A stretch of DNA of 64,000 bases from contig JBGRQE010000010.1 of assembly GCA_041725955.1 (NCBI GenBank), positions 3,762 to 67,761 of the forward strand. The letters run 5' to 3'. Shown here in pieces: positions 8,848 to 18,136 of the stretch. Under the pieces are notes generated by a model that was not told the DNA's origin, did no database searches, and saw only the letters and a list, made by a program, of their open reading frames with translations. Position numbers and translations under genes: made by a program. The DNA comes from JBGRPZ01 sp041725955. Lineage in GTDB: Bacteria; Bacteroidota; Bacteroidia; Bacteroidales; JBGRPZ01. Numbering within the stretch: the first letter of the stretch is position 1; each line of letters starts with the position of its first letter.

Positions 8848-8888
8848 TAGGGGTATGATTTCTTTTCATGAAATCATACCCCTAAATA
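8848..8888. terminator. Bidirectional terminator between purF and the nucleoside-gate gene
   Basis: Perfect 14-base inverted repeat: TAGGGGTATGATTT at 8848-8861 paired with AAATCATACCCCTA at 8871-8884. It is flanked by T/A-rich tracts on both sides and lies between two convergent genes. Confidence 0.85.
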
Positions 8889-8891
8889 TTT

Positions 8892-10127
8892 TTATACCTG
8901 AAAGAAAAGATAGGCTAGAAAAATAGCTGCAATAATTCCTGCGAAATCTGCAATTAATCCGCAAACAACAGCATGTCTGGTTTTTCTTATACTCACACTA
9001 CCAAAATATACTGCCAAGATATAGAAAGTAGTATCTGTAGCTCCTTGCATCATTGAGCTTAAGCGTCCAGCGAAACTATCAGCTCCATAAGTTTGCATAG
9101 TATCTACCATAAGTCCTCTTGCCCCACTACCACTTAGAGGTTTCATTATGGCTGTAGGGAGAGCTTTTACCCATTCGGCGTTGAATCCAAGTAATTGTAC
9201 AAGCCATTCGATGCTTTGCACCAACCAGTCCATTGCGCCGCTGGCTCTAAAAACACCAATTCCAACCAATATAGCAATCATAAAAGGAATTATTCTAACA
9301 GCTATATTGAAGCCATCTTTGGCTCCTTCAATAAAAGTGTCGTAGACATTTATTCTTTTGTAAAATCCGAGGCTTATAAAAGTAATAATTACAGCAAAGA
9401 GAATTATATTCCCAACCAGCGAACTTATTTCTCCGATTTCTTCTTTGGGTAGGTAGGAAAAGACTCCAAATAACACGGCTATTAGACCTCCAAAACCAAG
9501 AAGATATGATAATATAACAGGATGTAATATATTTATCTTTTGGAATAGAGACACAACAAGAATTCCAACAAATGTCGAGAAAAATGTAGCTATTAATATT
9601 GGGAGAAAAACATCTGCCGGGTTTGCTGCTCCTAATTGAGCACGATAAAGCATAACCGATACAGGAATTAAAGTTAAACCTGAGGTGTTAAGCACCAAAA
9701 ACATTATCATTGAATTTGAAGCCTTGCTTTTTTCCTTATTTATACTTTGAAGTTCGTTCATGGCCTTTAGCCCCATAGGAGTAGCTGCGTTATCTAGGCC
9801 AAGCATATTGGCTGCAATATTCATCATCATTGATCCTCTTGCAGGATGGTTTTGAGGAATATCTGGGAAAAGTCGGTTGAAAAAAGGATTAATGAGTTTT
9901 GTCAGAATATTTATAGCCCCACCTTTTTCTCCTATACGCATAAGTCCTAGCCATAGAGTCATTACGCCAGTTAACCCTAAGGATAATTTAAAACCTGTTT
10001 CCGCATTAGTGAAAGTACTTTGGATTATTTCGTTAAAGACTTGAGTGTCGCCCAGAAAAATGAGTTTTGCCAAGGCAACAATAAATGCGATTAGGAAAAA
10101 GGCAATCCAAATATAATTGAGAACCAT
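8892..10127 (-). CDS. Nucleoside recognition (Gate) domain membrane protein, SpmA-SpmB fusion-like
   Basis: A 411-residue integral membrane protein with about ten hydrophobic helices in two halves that look like fused SpmA and SpmB. The first half has NAATPMGLKAMNELQ and NTSGLTLIPVSVM, the second ends FAGRLSSMMQGATDTTFYILAVYFGSV. Both signatures are typical of the Gate family, which spans spore-maturation proteins and nucleoside or other solute transporters. Non-sporulating Bacteroidota often carry this fused form, and its substrate is not established. It follows tsaB on the same strand, with an imperfect hairpin between them. Confidence 0.85.
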   Translation of the reverse strand: MVLNYIWIAFFLIAFIVALAKLIFLGDTQVFNEIIQSTFTNAETGFKLSLGLTGVMTLWLGLMRIGEKGGAINILTKLINPFFNRLFPDIPQNHPARGSMMMNIAANMLGLDNAATPMGLKAMNELQSINKEKSKASNSMIMFLVLNTSGLTLIPVSVMLYRAQLGAANPADVFLPILIATFFSTFVGILVVSLFQKINILHPVILSYLLGFGGLIAVLFGVFSYLPKEEIGEISSLVGNIILFAVIITFISLGFYKRINVYDTFIEGAKDGFNIAVRIIPFMIAILVGIGVFRASGAMDWLVQSIEWLVQLLGFNAEWVKALPTAIMKPLSGSGARGLMVDTMQTYGADSFAGRLSSMMQGATDTTFYILAVYFGSVSIRKTRHAVVCGLIADFAGIIAAIFLAYLFFQV

Positions 10128-10210
10128 AACTGTTTTTTTGGGAGTAAAGTAATTGTATTAGAAAGCACAAATATAAAAAACTAAATTTGGGAAATAGAAG
10201 CTGGAAATCT

Positions 10211-10256
10211 AAAAAAAGGTATTGCCTGATTAATTTTCAAACAGCACCTTTTTCTA
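10211..10256 (-). terminator. Imperfect terminator-like hairpin after tsaB
   Basis: AAAAAAGGT (from 10211) pairs with ACCTTTTT (about 10246-10253), with an interrupted inner stem. On the minus strand it precedes a T run. It lies in the 206-base gap after the tsaB stop. Confidence 0.45.
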
Positions 10257-10333
10257 TTTATCACACAATACGCAATATTATATAATGGAGGTAAAGAGCG
10301 ATATATATGGAAGAGGTTTTAAATCCTCTTGTA

Positions 10334-11038
10334 TTACCTAAGACCTTTAACTCTAGGTTTTCCTGCAACAAAGTCCTTAAGGTAATAAGGCTCAAAGTAG
10401 GCTATATCCTCAAATTCACTAGCTTCGAATTTCTTTTCTGCCAGAGTAATGATTGCTGAAGCAGTAGGAAATCCTTTTTCATAATAGTGTGTGTGTGCTT
10501 TATTTTCAAAAGAATCTAAACACTTCTGTGCCCCATCACCAAAATAAATAATTTCTTTATCCTGGAGTATATCAGAAAATGATTCTTCGTCAATGATCTT
10601 TGCTTCGATAGGATTAACTTCTTTGCCTTCTTTATTATATAGTCCACAGTACACCTCCATTCTTCTTGCATCTATCATTGGGCATAAGAGTGTGTTTTCA
10701 GAAATAGCTATTTGGTTTTCTAAAATTACACCCATTGCCATAGATTGAAGAGTGGTGACAGTAATTACAGGACAAGATAGAGCATAGGCCAATCCTTTTG
10801 CAGTAGATACTCCAATTCTTAAACCTGTGTATGAACCAGGACCTTTACTTACGGCGATAGCATCTAAATCTTCTTTATTTATTTTCGCTTCATCAAGTGC
10901 TTCTTGAATAAAAGAAGTAAGCACTTCTGCATGAGAGTTTTTTCTTGTGCTTTCTTTTAATGCAGCCACTTTTCCATCAATACCAACAGCCACTGAGCAA
11001 ATGTTAGTGGCTGTTTCAATACAAAGAATTTTTGCCAT
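10334..11038 (-). CDS. tsaB: tRNA threonylcarbamoyladenosine biosynthesis protein TsaB
   Basis: A 234-residue ASKHA-fold protein. The N-terminus AKILCIETATNICSVAVG contains the phosphate-1-like motif, and the conserved YeaZ/TsaB signature KGPGSYTGLRIGVSTAKGLAYAL follows near residues 65-90. TsaB partners with TsaD and TsaE to place the t6A modification at position 37 of ANN-decoding tRNAs in the cytoplasm. It lacks the metal-binding histidines of TsaD, as expected for TsaB. The length matches the family. It appears to be transcribed alone. Confidence 0.93.
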   Translation of the reverse strand: MAKILCIETATNICSVAVGIDGKVAALKESTRKNSHAEVLTSFIQEALDEAKINKEDLDAIAVSKGPGSYTGLRIGVSTAKGLAYALSCPVITVTTLQSMAMGVILENQIAISENTLLCPMIDARRMEVYCGLYNKEGKEVNPIEAKIIDEESFSDILQDKEIIYFGDGAQKCLDSFENKAHTHYYEKGFPTASAIITLAEKKFEASEFEDIAYFEPYYLKDFVAGKPRVKGLR

Positions 11039-11141
11039 TGGGTAACTTATATGTTTCTTCTGCTATTAACTTTTTTCTGCTAAAAAAATTACAGTCGTGC
11101 AAAGTAAAAAAAAAACAAATAGATCTACTTAGGACAAAGAT

Positions 11142-12488
11142 TTATTTCTTTGGGCTATATAGTTCATTTTGAGATACAACTTTTACAGCCATACCATTTT
11201 TTAGAGTTTTACTTATGGCATTGTATGGTCCTGTAATAACTTTATCGTCAGCAGTTATTCCGCTTATGATTTGAATATATTTACTGTTTTGAACTCCTGT
11301 TTTTACGGCTGTAAGTACCGCTTTTTCATCTTTAAGAATAAATACATATTCGTTTAGCTTTTTGCTCGAATTATCCTGACTTGAATTTGAATTTTGGATA
11401 GTATCTCGTCTTGTAGTGACGGCTTGTATAGGAATAGAAAGTGCATCAGTTACTGATTGGGTAAGTATATCTACATTAGCCGACATTCCGGGACGGAAAG
11501 GCGAACCATTGACATTGTCATTACTCTTGATTTGCATATAAGAATTGTGTAGCATAAATATCTTAACCGCAAAATTAGTTACCTGATCTATACTACTTGA
11601 TGATGAAGATGCTGCTCCTCCAGAAGAGGTTGATGTCATGCTGTTTTCTGAGCTTGTAGCAATTTCGGTTACCACACCTTTGAAGTTATTATTTAGATAA
11701 GCATCGACTTCTATAATGGCTGTATCTTGAAGAGCAACTCTTACAATATCATTTTCGTTTACATCTACATGTACTTCCAGAGAATCAAGGTCGGCAACAG
11801 ACATCATTACTGTTCCTGCAGAGAATTGAGAGTTTCCGGTAACTCTTTCCCCTTCCTGAACAACGAGTTGGGCAACAGTACCATCTGTTGGAGCATAAAC
11901 ATTGGTTCTACTTAAATTTTCAGATGCTTCATCAAGTTTGGCTTGAGCATCAAGAACTCCAAACTGAGATGCTTTTAAACTTTCTTTTGCCGATTTTAGC
12001 TCTGCCTTGGATACCTGAAATTTGGCTTTTGCAGAGTCGAATTCAGATTGAGATATTACTTTGTTTTTATATAGCTTTTGATTTCTTGCAAAAGATAGCT
12101 TTTCATTTATGAAATTTGCATTTGCCTGACTTACTTTTGCTTTGGAGTTAGCTTCGGAGGCTTTCATCTGGTTTAGGTTTGCCTGAGAACTTTTAAAGCT
12201 TGTAATATATGTTCTGGGATCAATCTTAGCCAGTAGATCACCTTTATTAACCTTATCGCCTTCATTTACATGTAGCTCGGTGATTTCTCCAGATATATAA
12301 GGAGTAATAGTTACATTGACCTTCGGTTGTATGGTGCCATTTGCAGTAACTGTTTCTGTAAGATTTCGGGTCTGCGGATTTTCGGCAGTTATTTTTACGG
12401 TTTTATTTTTATTTCCTGTAACAATTATTAAAATAATTATAATTAGGATCAGTACCGATATGCTGATAACAGCTCTTTTCTTGTTCAT
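11142..12488 (-). CDS. Efflux periplasmic adaptor subunit (HlyD/MacA-like)
   Basis: A 448-residue membrane-fusion protein. A signal-anchor helix spans about residues 5-25. A barrel-sandwich half follows (GEITELHVNEGDKVNKGDLLAKID, split by the hairpin). The coiled-coil hairpin is at about residues 100-190 and is rich in Ala, Lys, Ser and Gln. The second lipoyl half ends APTDGTVAQLVVQEGERV, and beta-barrel and membrane-proximal domains follow. A Ser/Gly-rich insert sits near residues 285-297. It bridges an inner-membrane pump to a TolC channel, and the tolC-like gene lies just upstream on the same strand. No inner-membrane partner gene is adjacent. Confidence 0.92.
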   Translation of the reverse strand: MNKKRAVISISVLILIIIILIIVTGNKNKTVKITAENPQTRNLTETVTANGTIQPKVNVTITPYISGEITELHVNEGDKVNKGDLLAKIDPRTYITSFKSSQANLNQMKASEANSKAKVSQANANFINEKLSFARNQKLYKNKVISQSEFDSAKAKFQVSKAELKSAKESLKASQFGVLDAQAKLDEASENLSRTNVYAPTDGTVAQLVVQEGERVTGNSQFSAGTVMMSVADLDSLEVHVDVNENDIVRVALQDTAIIEVDAYLNNNFKGVVTEIATSSENSMTSTSSGGAASSSSSSIDQVTNFAVKIFMLHNSYMQIKSNDNVNGSPFRPGMSANVDILTQSVTDALSIPIQAVTTRRDTIQNSNSSQDNSSKKLNEYVFILKDEKAVLTAVKTGVQNSKYIQIISGITADDKVITGPYNAISKTLKNGMAVKVVSQNELYSPKK

Positions 12489-12590
12489 CGAGTTAGGCGT
12501 AGGGTTAGTAATTGGTTAAGAGTAGTTTGAACGCTATAAAATTATAAATTTTTTTCTACACCTTAAACAAAACCTAGGCCAATTTATAAG

Positions 12591-12624
12591 AAAAGGGTTA
12601 TTCAACGTGTGAATAACCCTTAAG
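12591..12624 (-). terminator. Terminator-like hairpin between the TolC and HlyD genes
   Basis: Perfect 11-base arms AAGGGTTATTC (12593-12603) and GAATAACCCTT (12611-12621). The T run on the minus-strand side is modest. It lies about 40 bases past the tolC-like stop. It may terminate or attenuate read-through into the adaptor gene. Confidence 0.65.
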
Positions 12625-12663
12625 CTTATAAGAAAATGTTCTTATGGATATTATATAAGGTTG

Positions 12664-14037
12664 TTATAAGGTCAGTGGATTACCAAGATAAAAGTCCAGA
12701 ACTTTTGTCTTGAAAATGTAAGTGTATTTTGCTCGAATCAATCCTGATTCTGCCCCTGTTAGGTTGGTTTTAGCAATATTGTAATCATATGAGCTGACTA
12801 ATCCAACTTGATATTTTTGTTCAGTATATTTAAAAGCTTCTTGATAGTAATATAGTGATGCTTCTGCTGATTTATAAGATCTCCAGGCGTTAAGAGCTTC
12901 TGTATATGCTGATTCAATATCTTTACGTAAATTTAATTTTGCTGTCTCTAAGTTATAAGACGATCTTTCTTTTCCGATTTTAGCTTTATTGAGTTGGGTT
13001 CGAGCCATATAGTTATTAAAGATCGGGATTCTAAGAGCGAAACCTGCAGCTTCAGCAATATTATCTTCCAATTGTTTCCCAAAAGATTGAAGTGGGACAT
13101 TTGGATTTGATCGATCGGAATAATTTGTTGAGATATTAGCTCCAAAGCTTAATGAAGGATATAATGCGCCTTTTGCAATTTGAACTCCTTTTACAGAAGA
13201 TTTAAAGTTCAATTCAGCTCCAAGGATTTCAGGCATAATTTTTACAGCTTTTGTATAAACATCCTCTGGGTTTTTTAATACGTTTTCGCTAATTTCTATA
13301 TTTAGTGCAGGAATTTCAATTTCAAACTTTGGATCTATAGGTAAGTCTAGAGCTTGCTGTAAAGCTACCAAATAGGTATAAGTTTGGTTTTTATATGAAA
13401 TCAATTTAGATTCTTCCTCTGCCAATTGTGATTTAACATTTAGTAAATCACCTTGAGCAACAGTTCCTGCCTCAACAAGTTTTTCTGTTTTTTCTACCTG
13501 TTGTTTGCTTTTTTCTACTTGAGCTTCTGATGCTTTGCTTAATTCTTGATTATATAATACCTGTAAAAAATTAGATGTTATTTCAAGGGCAAGCATGTTT
13601 TTTGCAGCTTCAACACTGAATTTGGCAGCATCGCGATCTAATTTGTTTTGTTTTATCGAATTGATGCGTGTAAAACCACTTATAATAGGAAGACTCGACT
13701 GGAAATTTATATTATCTGTTTGAGTCATTTGAGTGTTGAACTGATTGGTTGTAGGATCAATAAAACGTCCCCAATTGTAGTTATGACTTGCTGAACCACT
13801 TAAGGATGGAAGAATATCCATTTTAGATTTGAATAGATCAACTTCTGCAGTTTCAACATCTAGCTGGGCTTTTTTTACACTTATGTTATTTTCGTAAGCA
13901 AAGTTTATACAATCTTGTAAACTCCACTTTTTTTGCCCAAATGAGACCTTGCTTATTCCGAGACATACAAATACTAATAGAAGTATTTTGTAATAATTTC
14001 TTCTTTTGTTGAAATCAATGTTCATATTCCTTACCAT
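12664..14037 (-). CDS. TolC-family outer-membrane efflux channel
   Basis: The frame opens at 14064, but ATG at 14037 has an AGAAGGA Shine-Dalgarno-like site about 8 bases upstream, and a second ATG lies at 14025. The 457-residue product has a signal peptide ending near VSFGQ, then two repeated ~200-residue halves of long alpha-helical hairpins with beta strands (NYNWGRFIDPTTNQFNTQ and SLSFGANISTNYSD), as in OEP/TolC trimers. It forms the outer-membrane exit duct. It is followed by the HlyD-type adaptor, so the two probably work with a pump encoded elsewhere. Confidence 0.92.
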   Translation of the reverse strand: MVRNMNIDFNKRRNYYKILLLVFVCLGISKVSFGQKKWSLQDCINFAYENNISVKKAQLDVETAEVDLFKSKMDILPSLSGSASHNYNWGRFIDPTTNQFNTQMTQTDNINFQSSLPIISGFTRINSIKQNKLDRDAAKFSVEAAKNMLALEITSNFLQVLYNQELSKASEAQVEKSKQQVEKTEKLVEAGTVAQGDLLNVKSQLAEEESKLISYKNQTYTYLVALQQALDLPIDPKFEIEIPALNIEISENVLKNPEDVYTKAVKIMPEILGAELNFKSSVKGVQIAKGALYPSLSFGANISTNYSDRSNPNVPLQSFGKQLEDNIAEAAGFALRIPIFNNYMARTQLNKAKIGKERSSYNLETAKLNLRKDIESAYTEALNAWRSYKSAEASLYYYQEAFKYTEQKYQVGLVSSYDYNIAKTNLTGAESGLIRAKYTYIFKTKVLDFYLGNPLTL

Positions 14038-14173
14038 AAAAAAATCCTTCTGAATTAATTGCAAGAAGTTAAGAACATAAAATGTGCCATCTTGCTAATA
14101 GTTTGAAAATTAATGTGAAAAAAATAATTCTGCTTAGAGTAAAAAAAACTTGTGTCACATTCTAATACAGTAT

Positions 14174-14189
14174 TGTTCAATTATGAACA
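14174..14189. promoter_or_regulatory. Short palindrome upstream of the TolC gene
   Basis: TGTTCA, 4 bases, TGAACA: a symmetric 16-base site about 140 bases upstream of the tolC-like start, in a 350-base gap that otherwise shows nothing recognisable. It could be a dimeric repressor site. No regulator is known. Confidence 0.3.
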
Positions 14190-14382
14190 TCAATTTAAAT
14201 ACAGGATTAAATATTGAATTGAAATAGTCATAGCGTTTTCATACTCTAAGAAGAAATTAAATGAAAAGTATTCCGCTAAATTAAGAAGTAATTTAAAAAC
14301 ACATACGAAATGGCATAAAAAAACTATTAATCTCATTATGCGCTACTTACCCTAAGCTAATTTTTTTGGTGTAAAAACTATT

Positions 14383-14601
14383 TTAATTTGTGTTTTTTGT
14401 TTTCTCTTTCTCTTTCCAATTAATGTATGATATGATAATAAGATTTATTCCTATAATAAGACTTAAAATTGGAGATGCTATTGCTGGAAGAGAAATCCAT
14501 CCAAATAAATTTAAAAAAAACACCCCACTAGCAGTAAAAGCAAAAGTAAAAAATGTCCATTTGATGATTTTAGTAATATTCATTTTATTCATTTTTTTCA
14601 T
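14383..14601 (-). CDS. Small two-helix membrane protein, hypothetical
   Basis: The frame opens at 14634, but a TAnnTTTG-like sequence (TATTTTTG, minus strand, 14623-14616) lies inside that extension. A start at 14601, or at the nearby ATGs 14592 or 14583, is therefore more likely. The ~72-residue product has two transmembrane segments separated by a GWISLPAIASP loop and a charged tail (NWKEKEKTKN). The plus-strand frame over the same bases looks like a shadow. No function is recognised. Confidence 0.55.
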   Translation of the reverse strand: MKKMNKMNITKIIKWTFFTFAFTASGVFFLNLFGWISLPAIASPILSLIIGINLIIISYINWKEKEKTKNTN

Positions 14602-14789
14602 TTTTTTATTTACTGCAAAAATATAGATTTCCATTTAGAGGCTTAGTTAATCAATGTTATCATTTAGTATACCTTTAATATTTGTGCTTTTAATTTAATC
14701 GATATCTCTCATATTTAAATTTATATGAGTTAAACCTTAATTTATTTGTATTTTTCCATTTGAAAATCACAATTTCAAAAAGTGAACAA

Positions 14790-17171
14790 ATGAAAAAAAT
14801 TTACTCGACATTTATTTTTTGTTTGGTTTTTAGTGGGTTCTTTACCACTCTTCAGGGAAACAATCAGGAACAAAAGAAAACAAATTCAAAAAAAACGGAA
14901 ACAACTCAAACTGTGTTAAGTGATACATTGGATGTTATTCATTATGATATTCATCTAACACGGATCAATTATGCCGAAAAAAATATTCATGCCTTTGCAA
15001 AAATTAAATTGGTGCCAAAGGTTGCCGATCTTAAAAAAATTGCATTGGAGTTAAAAAACTTAGAAGTAGAAAAGGTAATCTATAAAAGCAAGGAAATTTC
15101 AAATTTCTATCAGTGTAATGAGCGTATTAATATTCCATTGTCTGATATACAGAAAGACAAAGAAATGGAATTGGAAATCCATTATCAAGGCAAACCTTTT
15201 TGTGAGAATTGGGGTGGGTTTCATTTTGAAGCAAATTCTTCTTTTGCTTTTAATCTGGGTGTAGGTTTTGATTCAGATCCTCATAACCTTGGAAAATCAT
15301 GGTTTCCTTGTGTGGATGATTTTAAAGATCGTGCTACTTATGATATTTATATTACTGCGCCTGAGGGACAAAAAGCTGTTGCCAGTGGAATACTTGTAGA
15401 GGAGCAGAATAATGATGATATGACCACTACTTTCCATTGGAAAATGAATCAAAGTCTTCCTACCTATTTGATGGGAGTAGCTATTGGTAATTATGAAGTT
15501 TATAAGGATGAGTATAATGGACAAAGTAAAATCATTCCAATCGAAATTTATGTACAATCAGGGAAGCTGGATAAGGTAGAGGGGAGTTTTCAGAATTTGA
15601 AAAAAATATGTGCCGAATATGAGGCATGGTTTGGCGATTATCCTTTTGAGAAAATTGGTTATGTAAGTACTAAACTTGGTGCAATGGAACATGCAACAAG
15701 TATTGCTATTCCTCATTCGACTATTGATGGATCAACTTCTTTTGAATCATTATTTGCTCATGAGCTTTCTCATATGTGGTTTGGAAATAAAGTGACCTGT
15801 GCTTCTGCTGAAGATATGTGGTTGAATGAGGGTTGGGCTGTGTTTTGTGAAATGTTATATAGACAGCAACTTTATGGGCAAGAAGATTTTATTGAAACTA
15901 TAAAGGCAAAGCATTTTTTCGTCTTAACTCAAGCGCATAAAAAGGATGGTGGTTATTTTTCTTTATATGGTATTCCTACACAAATAACATATGGAAAAAC
16001 TGTTTATGATAAAGGATCTATGGTTGTGCAGGCCTTAAGAACTTTTTTAGGCGATGAAGTATTTTTTGATGCAGTAAAAAAGTATTTAGATAAATATGCC
16101 TATAATTATGCTGACACTTATCAGCTAAGAGATTTTTTAACGGAAACTACAGGTAGGGATATGACTGGTTTCTTTGAGAATTATGTATTTACTCCTGGAA
16201 CACCTTTCTATTCAATAGATAGTTTAGCAACAGAAAAGAATGGAGATAATTATACAGTAAAAGTGTATTCCAGAAAAAGACATAAGGGTGCCGACTTTAT
16301 TGGAAATGGGCATTTTTATCCTATAACTTTTATAGGCCAGAATTGGCAGAAGCAAGAAGACTCTATTATGTTTAATGGAAAAAATGGATGTTCTACTAAG
16401 CAACTCGATTTTGAACCTATATGCGCACTTATTGATTATAAATCAGAAAGTGGAGATGCTACAAAAAATGAATGCCATGTAATTAAACAATCGGGAGAAG
16501 AGCGATATAGATTTATGGATTTTGTTTTAATTACAGATATAATTGGTGAGAATGACTCTGCCTTAATCCAACTTAATCATAACTATATTGCTCCTGATAA
16601 AAAAGGTATTGATGATGAGAATTTGAAGATCGCAAAGAATCATTACTGGAAAGTTGATGGAATTTTACCTCAATCATTTAAGGCTAGAGCAAAATTTTAT
16701 TGTTCCAAAAGTAGCTCTTTAAATAAAGATTTATTTGCTTCAAAAAATGATTCTATAGTATTATTGTACCGCCCGAATTCTGGTGAAAAATGGGATATAG
16801 CTGACCATTATTCCGAAAAGGGATTTATGGCCTATAGCTTATTTGCTAAAAATTTACAAAGAGGAGAGTATGCTTTGGGTTTACTTGATAAAACTCTATT
16901 GTCTTTAGAAGAAAGGGCCTCAAAGAAACAAGCTCTGCAACTGTCACCAAATCCTGTGAAAACAAAGCTTGAAGTTAAATTTACTAATAAAGAAAGTGGT
17001 AAGATTTTTATTATTGATCAATCAGGAAAACAACGATTGGTTTTTTATAAGGATCTACACAAAAGTAAGCTTCGTCTTGATCTTAAAGATTTAGAGAGTG
17101 GATTGTATATTATTAGATTTGTGAATGAAACAAATCAAGTGAATCATATAAGTAGATTTGTTGTAGAATAA
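14790..17171 (+). CDS. Secreted M1-family aminopeptidase with T9SS sorting domain
   Basis: The frame begins at a TTG at 14760, but ATG at 14790 directly starts a signal peptide (MKKIYSTFIFCLVFSGFFTT), so the product is 793 residues. An N-terminal beta-domain precedes the catalytic part. Exopeptidase motif GAMEHATS (usual form GAMEN) is followed by HELSH at residues 324-328 and the third zinc ligand Glu347 in NEGWA, exactly 18 residues later, as in gluzincins. After the thermolysin-like region comes an atypical C-terminal domain, then a type A T9SS domain (LSPNPVKTKLEV to the end). It should be a secreted or surface-bound peptidase that trims peptides. Confidence 0.92.
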   Translation: MKKIYSTFIFCLVFSGFFTTLQGNNQEQKKTNSKKTETTQTVLSDTLDVIHYDIHLTRINYAEKNIHAFAKIKLVPKVADLKKIALELKNLEVEKVIYKSKEISNFYQCNERINIPLSDIQKDKEMELEIHYQGKPFCENWGGFHFEANSSFAFNLGVGFDSDPHNLGKSWFPCVDDFKDRATYDIYITAPEGQKAVASGILVEEQNNDDMTTTFHWKMNQSLPTYLMGVAIGNYEVYKDEYNGQSKIIPIEIYVQSGKLDKVEGSFQNLKKICAEYEAWFGDYPFEKIGYVSTKLGAMEHATSIAIPHSTIDGSTSFESLFAHELSHMWFGNKVTCASAEDMWLNEGWAVFCEMLYRQQLYGQEDFIETIKAKHFFVLTQAHKKDGGYFSLYGIPTQITYGKTVYDKGSMVVQALRTFLGDEVFFDAVKKYLDKYAYNYADTYQLRDFLTETTGRDMTGFFENYVFTPGTPFYSIDSLATEKNGDNYTVKVYSRKRHKGADFIGNGHFYPITFIGQNWQKQEDSIMFNGKNGCSTKQLDFEPICALIDYKSESGDATKNECHVIKQSGEERYRFMDFVLITDIIGENDSALIQLNHNYIAPDKKGIDDENLKIAKNHYWKVDGILPQSFKARAKFYCSKSSSLNKDLFASKNDSIVLLYRPNSGEKWDIADHYSEKGFMAYSLFAKNLQRGEYALGLLDKTLLSLEERASKKQALQLSPNPVKTKLEVKFTNKESGKIFIIDQSGKQRLVFYKDLHKSKLRLDLKDLESGLYIIRFVNETNQVNHISRFVVE

Positions 17172-17187
17172 AAAATAGAATTAAAGA

Positions 17188-17228
17188 GAAATAGGCTGTT
17201 CAAGATAATATGAACAGCCTATTTTACC
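17188..17228 (+). terminator. Terminator of the M1 aminopeptidase gene
   Basis: Perfect 13-base arms AATAGGCTGTTCA (17190-17202) and TGAACAGCCTATT (17211-17223), followed by TTT. It lies about 20 bases past the stop. Confidence 0.85.
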
Positions 17229-17299
17229 TTCCCAATAAGGTTGTCTTAATTTGATTAGTGTGTTTCCTTGGTCTTAGTAAAGTAAGAATCCTTTTTCCC

Positions 17300-17599
17300 T
17301 TAAATAATTTTACGAGTAATAGCTACTAATTTTACCTTTTTTCCTGATTTTGCACAGAGATGACAATATTCTTCATTTTCTGTAAATTCAAAGCCACATT
17401 CAGGGCAATGATACTGAGTTACTATCAAGAAGCTTTTTGAGTTTTCCGGCGAAATCGACACAGCAATACCTCCAATAATTGGAGTACAAAATAACGACAT
17501 GAAAAATGATTGTATCATACCGATCGCTCTCTTTTTTCCAATTAGTGAAATTGCGATGCAAATTAGTATATAGCCTGTAGTTAATGAGCCAATTAGCAT
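17300..17599 (-). CDS. Small membrane protein with C-terminal zinc ribbon
   Basis: A 99-residue protein with two hydrophobic helices (about residues 3-20 and 30-50), then a cytoplasm-type zinc-ribbon: CPECGFEF and, 13 residues on, CHLC, followed by a basic tail. The CxxC-CxxC pair should bind one zinc ion. Similar helix-plus-ribbon proteins occur in Bacteroidota with unknown function. It is a single gene, convergent with the M1 peptidase. Confidence 0.7.
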   Translation of the reverse strand: MLIGSLTTGYILICIAISLIGKKRAIGMIQSFFMSLFCTPIIGGIAVSISPENSKSFLIVTQYHCPECGFEFTENEEYCHLCAKSGKKVKLVAITRKII

Positions 17600-18136
17600 A
17601 TTTACTTTTGTTTAGTGTTAAAAAAAAAAGACACTAGTATTATTTAAATATGGTTCTTAATCCTAATACCATGGGCAAATTACTAAAATATCAATCAATT
17701 TCAATAGAAATTAATAATTTATTACCACTATTATTAAGGTTTTGGTAATATAAAAGGTGTTTAATGCTGTCTGAAGCACTTTTTTTATCAAAAAAATAGT
17801 TCAAAAAAGATGAGAGGAAAATATCTTTTAATTTAGGATATAAATTCTACTCTTTTTACAAGTTGCAGTGGTTATTGTAATTAACATCTGTTTTGCGTTT
17901 CTTTCCTTTTTTATAAAATAACATCTCTAACTTTAAGTGTTAATTCATTGCATATGTTTTTGTGAATATTTATGTAAATCAAAGACAATCTGTTTTTTAT
18001 ATAAAAAGACGAATAGGAATTATCTTTGATTATTAATAATTTTGCTCTCTGGGAAACAGCTTGTTATGAATTCTGTTAACATCATCAAAGATGAGAATTA
18101 CTTTTGAGTAACAAGAGAAATAGGAATCTAAAAATA
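17600..18136. promoter_or_regulatory. Intergenic region with candidate promoters for the serine hydrolase
   Basis: No gene is visible. Two perfect TAnnTTTG boxes, TATCTTTG (18021-18028) and TAATTTTG (18037-18044), lie about 95-115 bases before the ATG at 18137. A weak hairpin with a T run (AAAAGGTGTTT paired with AAGCACTTTTTT, about 17751-17785) points in the plus direction but follows no visible gene. Confidence 0.45.

Noticed and set aside
14390..14626. 78-codon plus-strand frame opposite the small two-helix protein
   Set aside because: The minus-strand frame has a better two-helix pattern and charged tail. The plus frame is its mirror.
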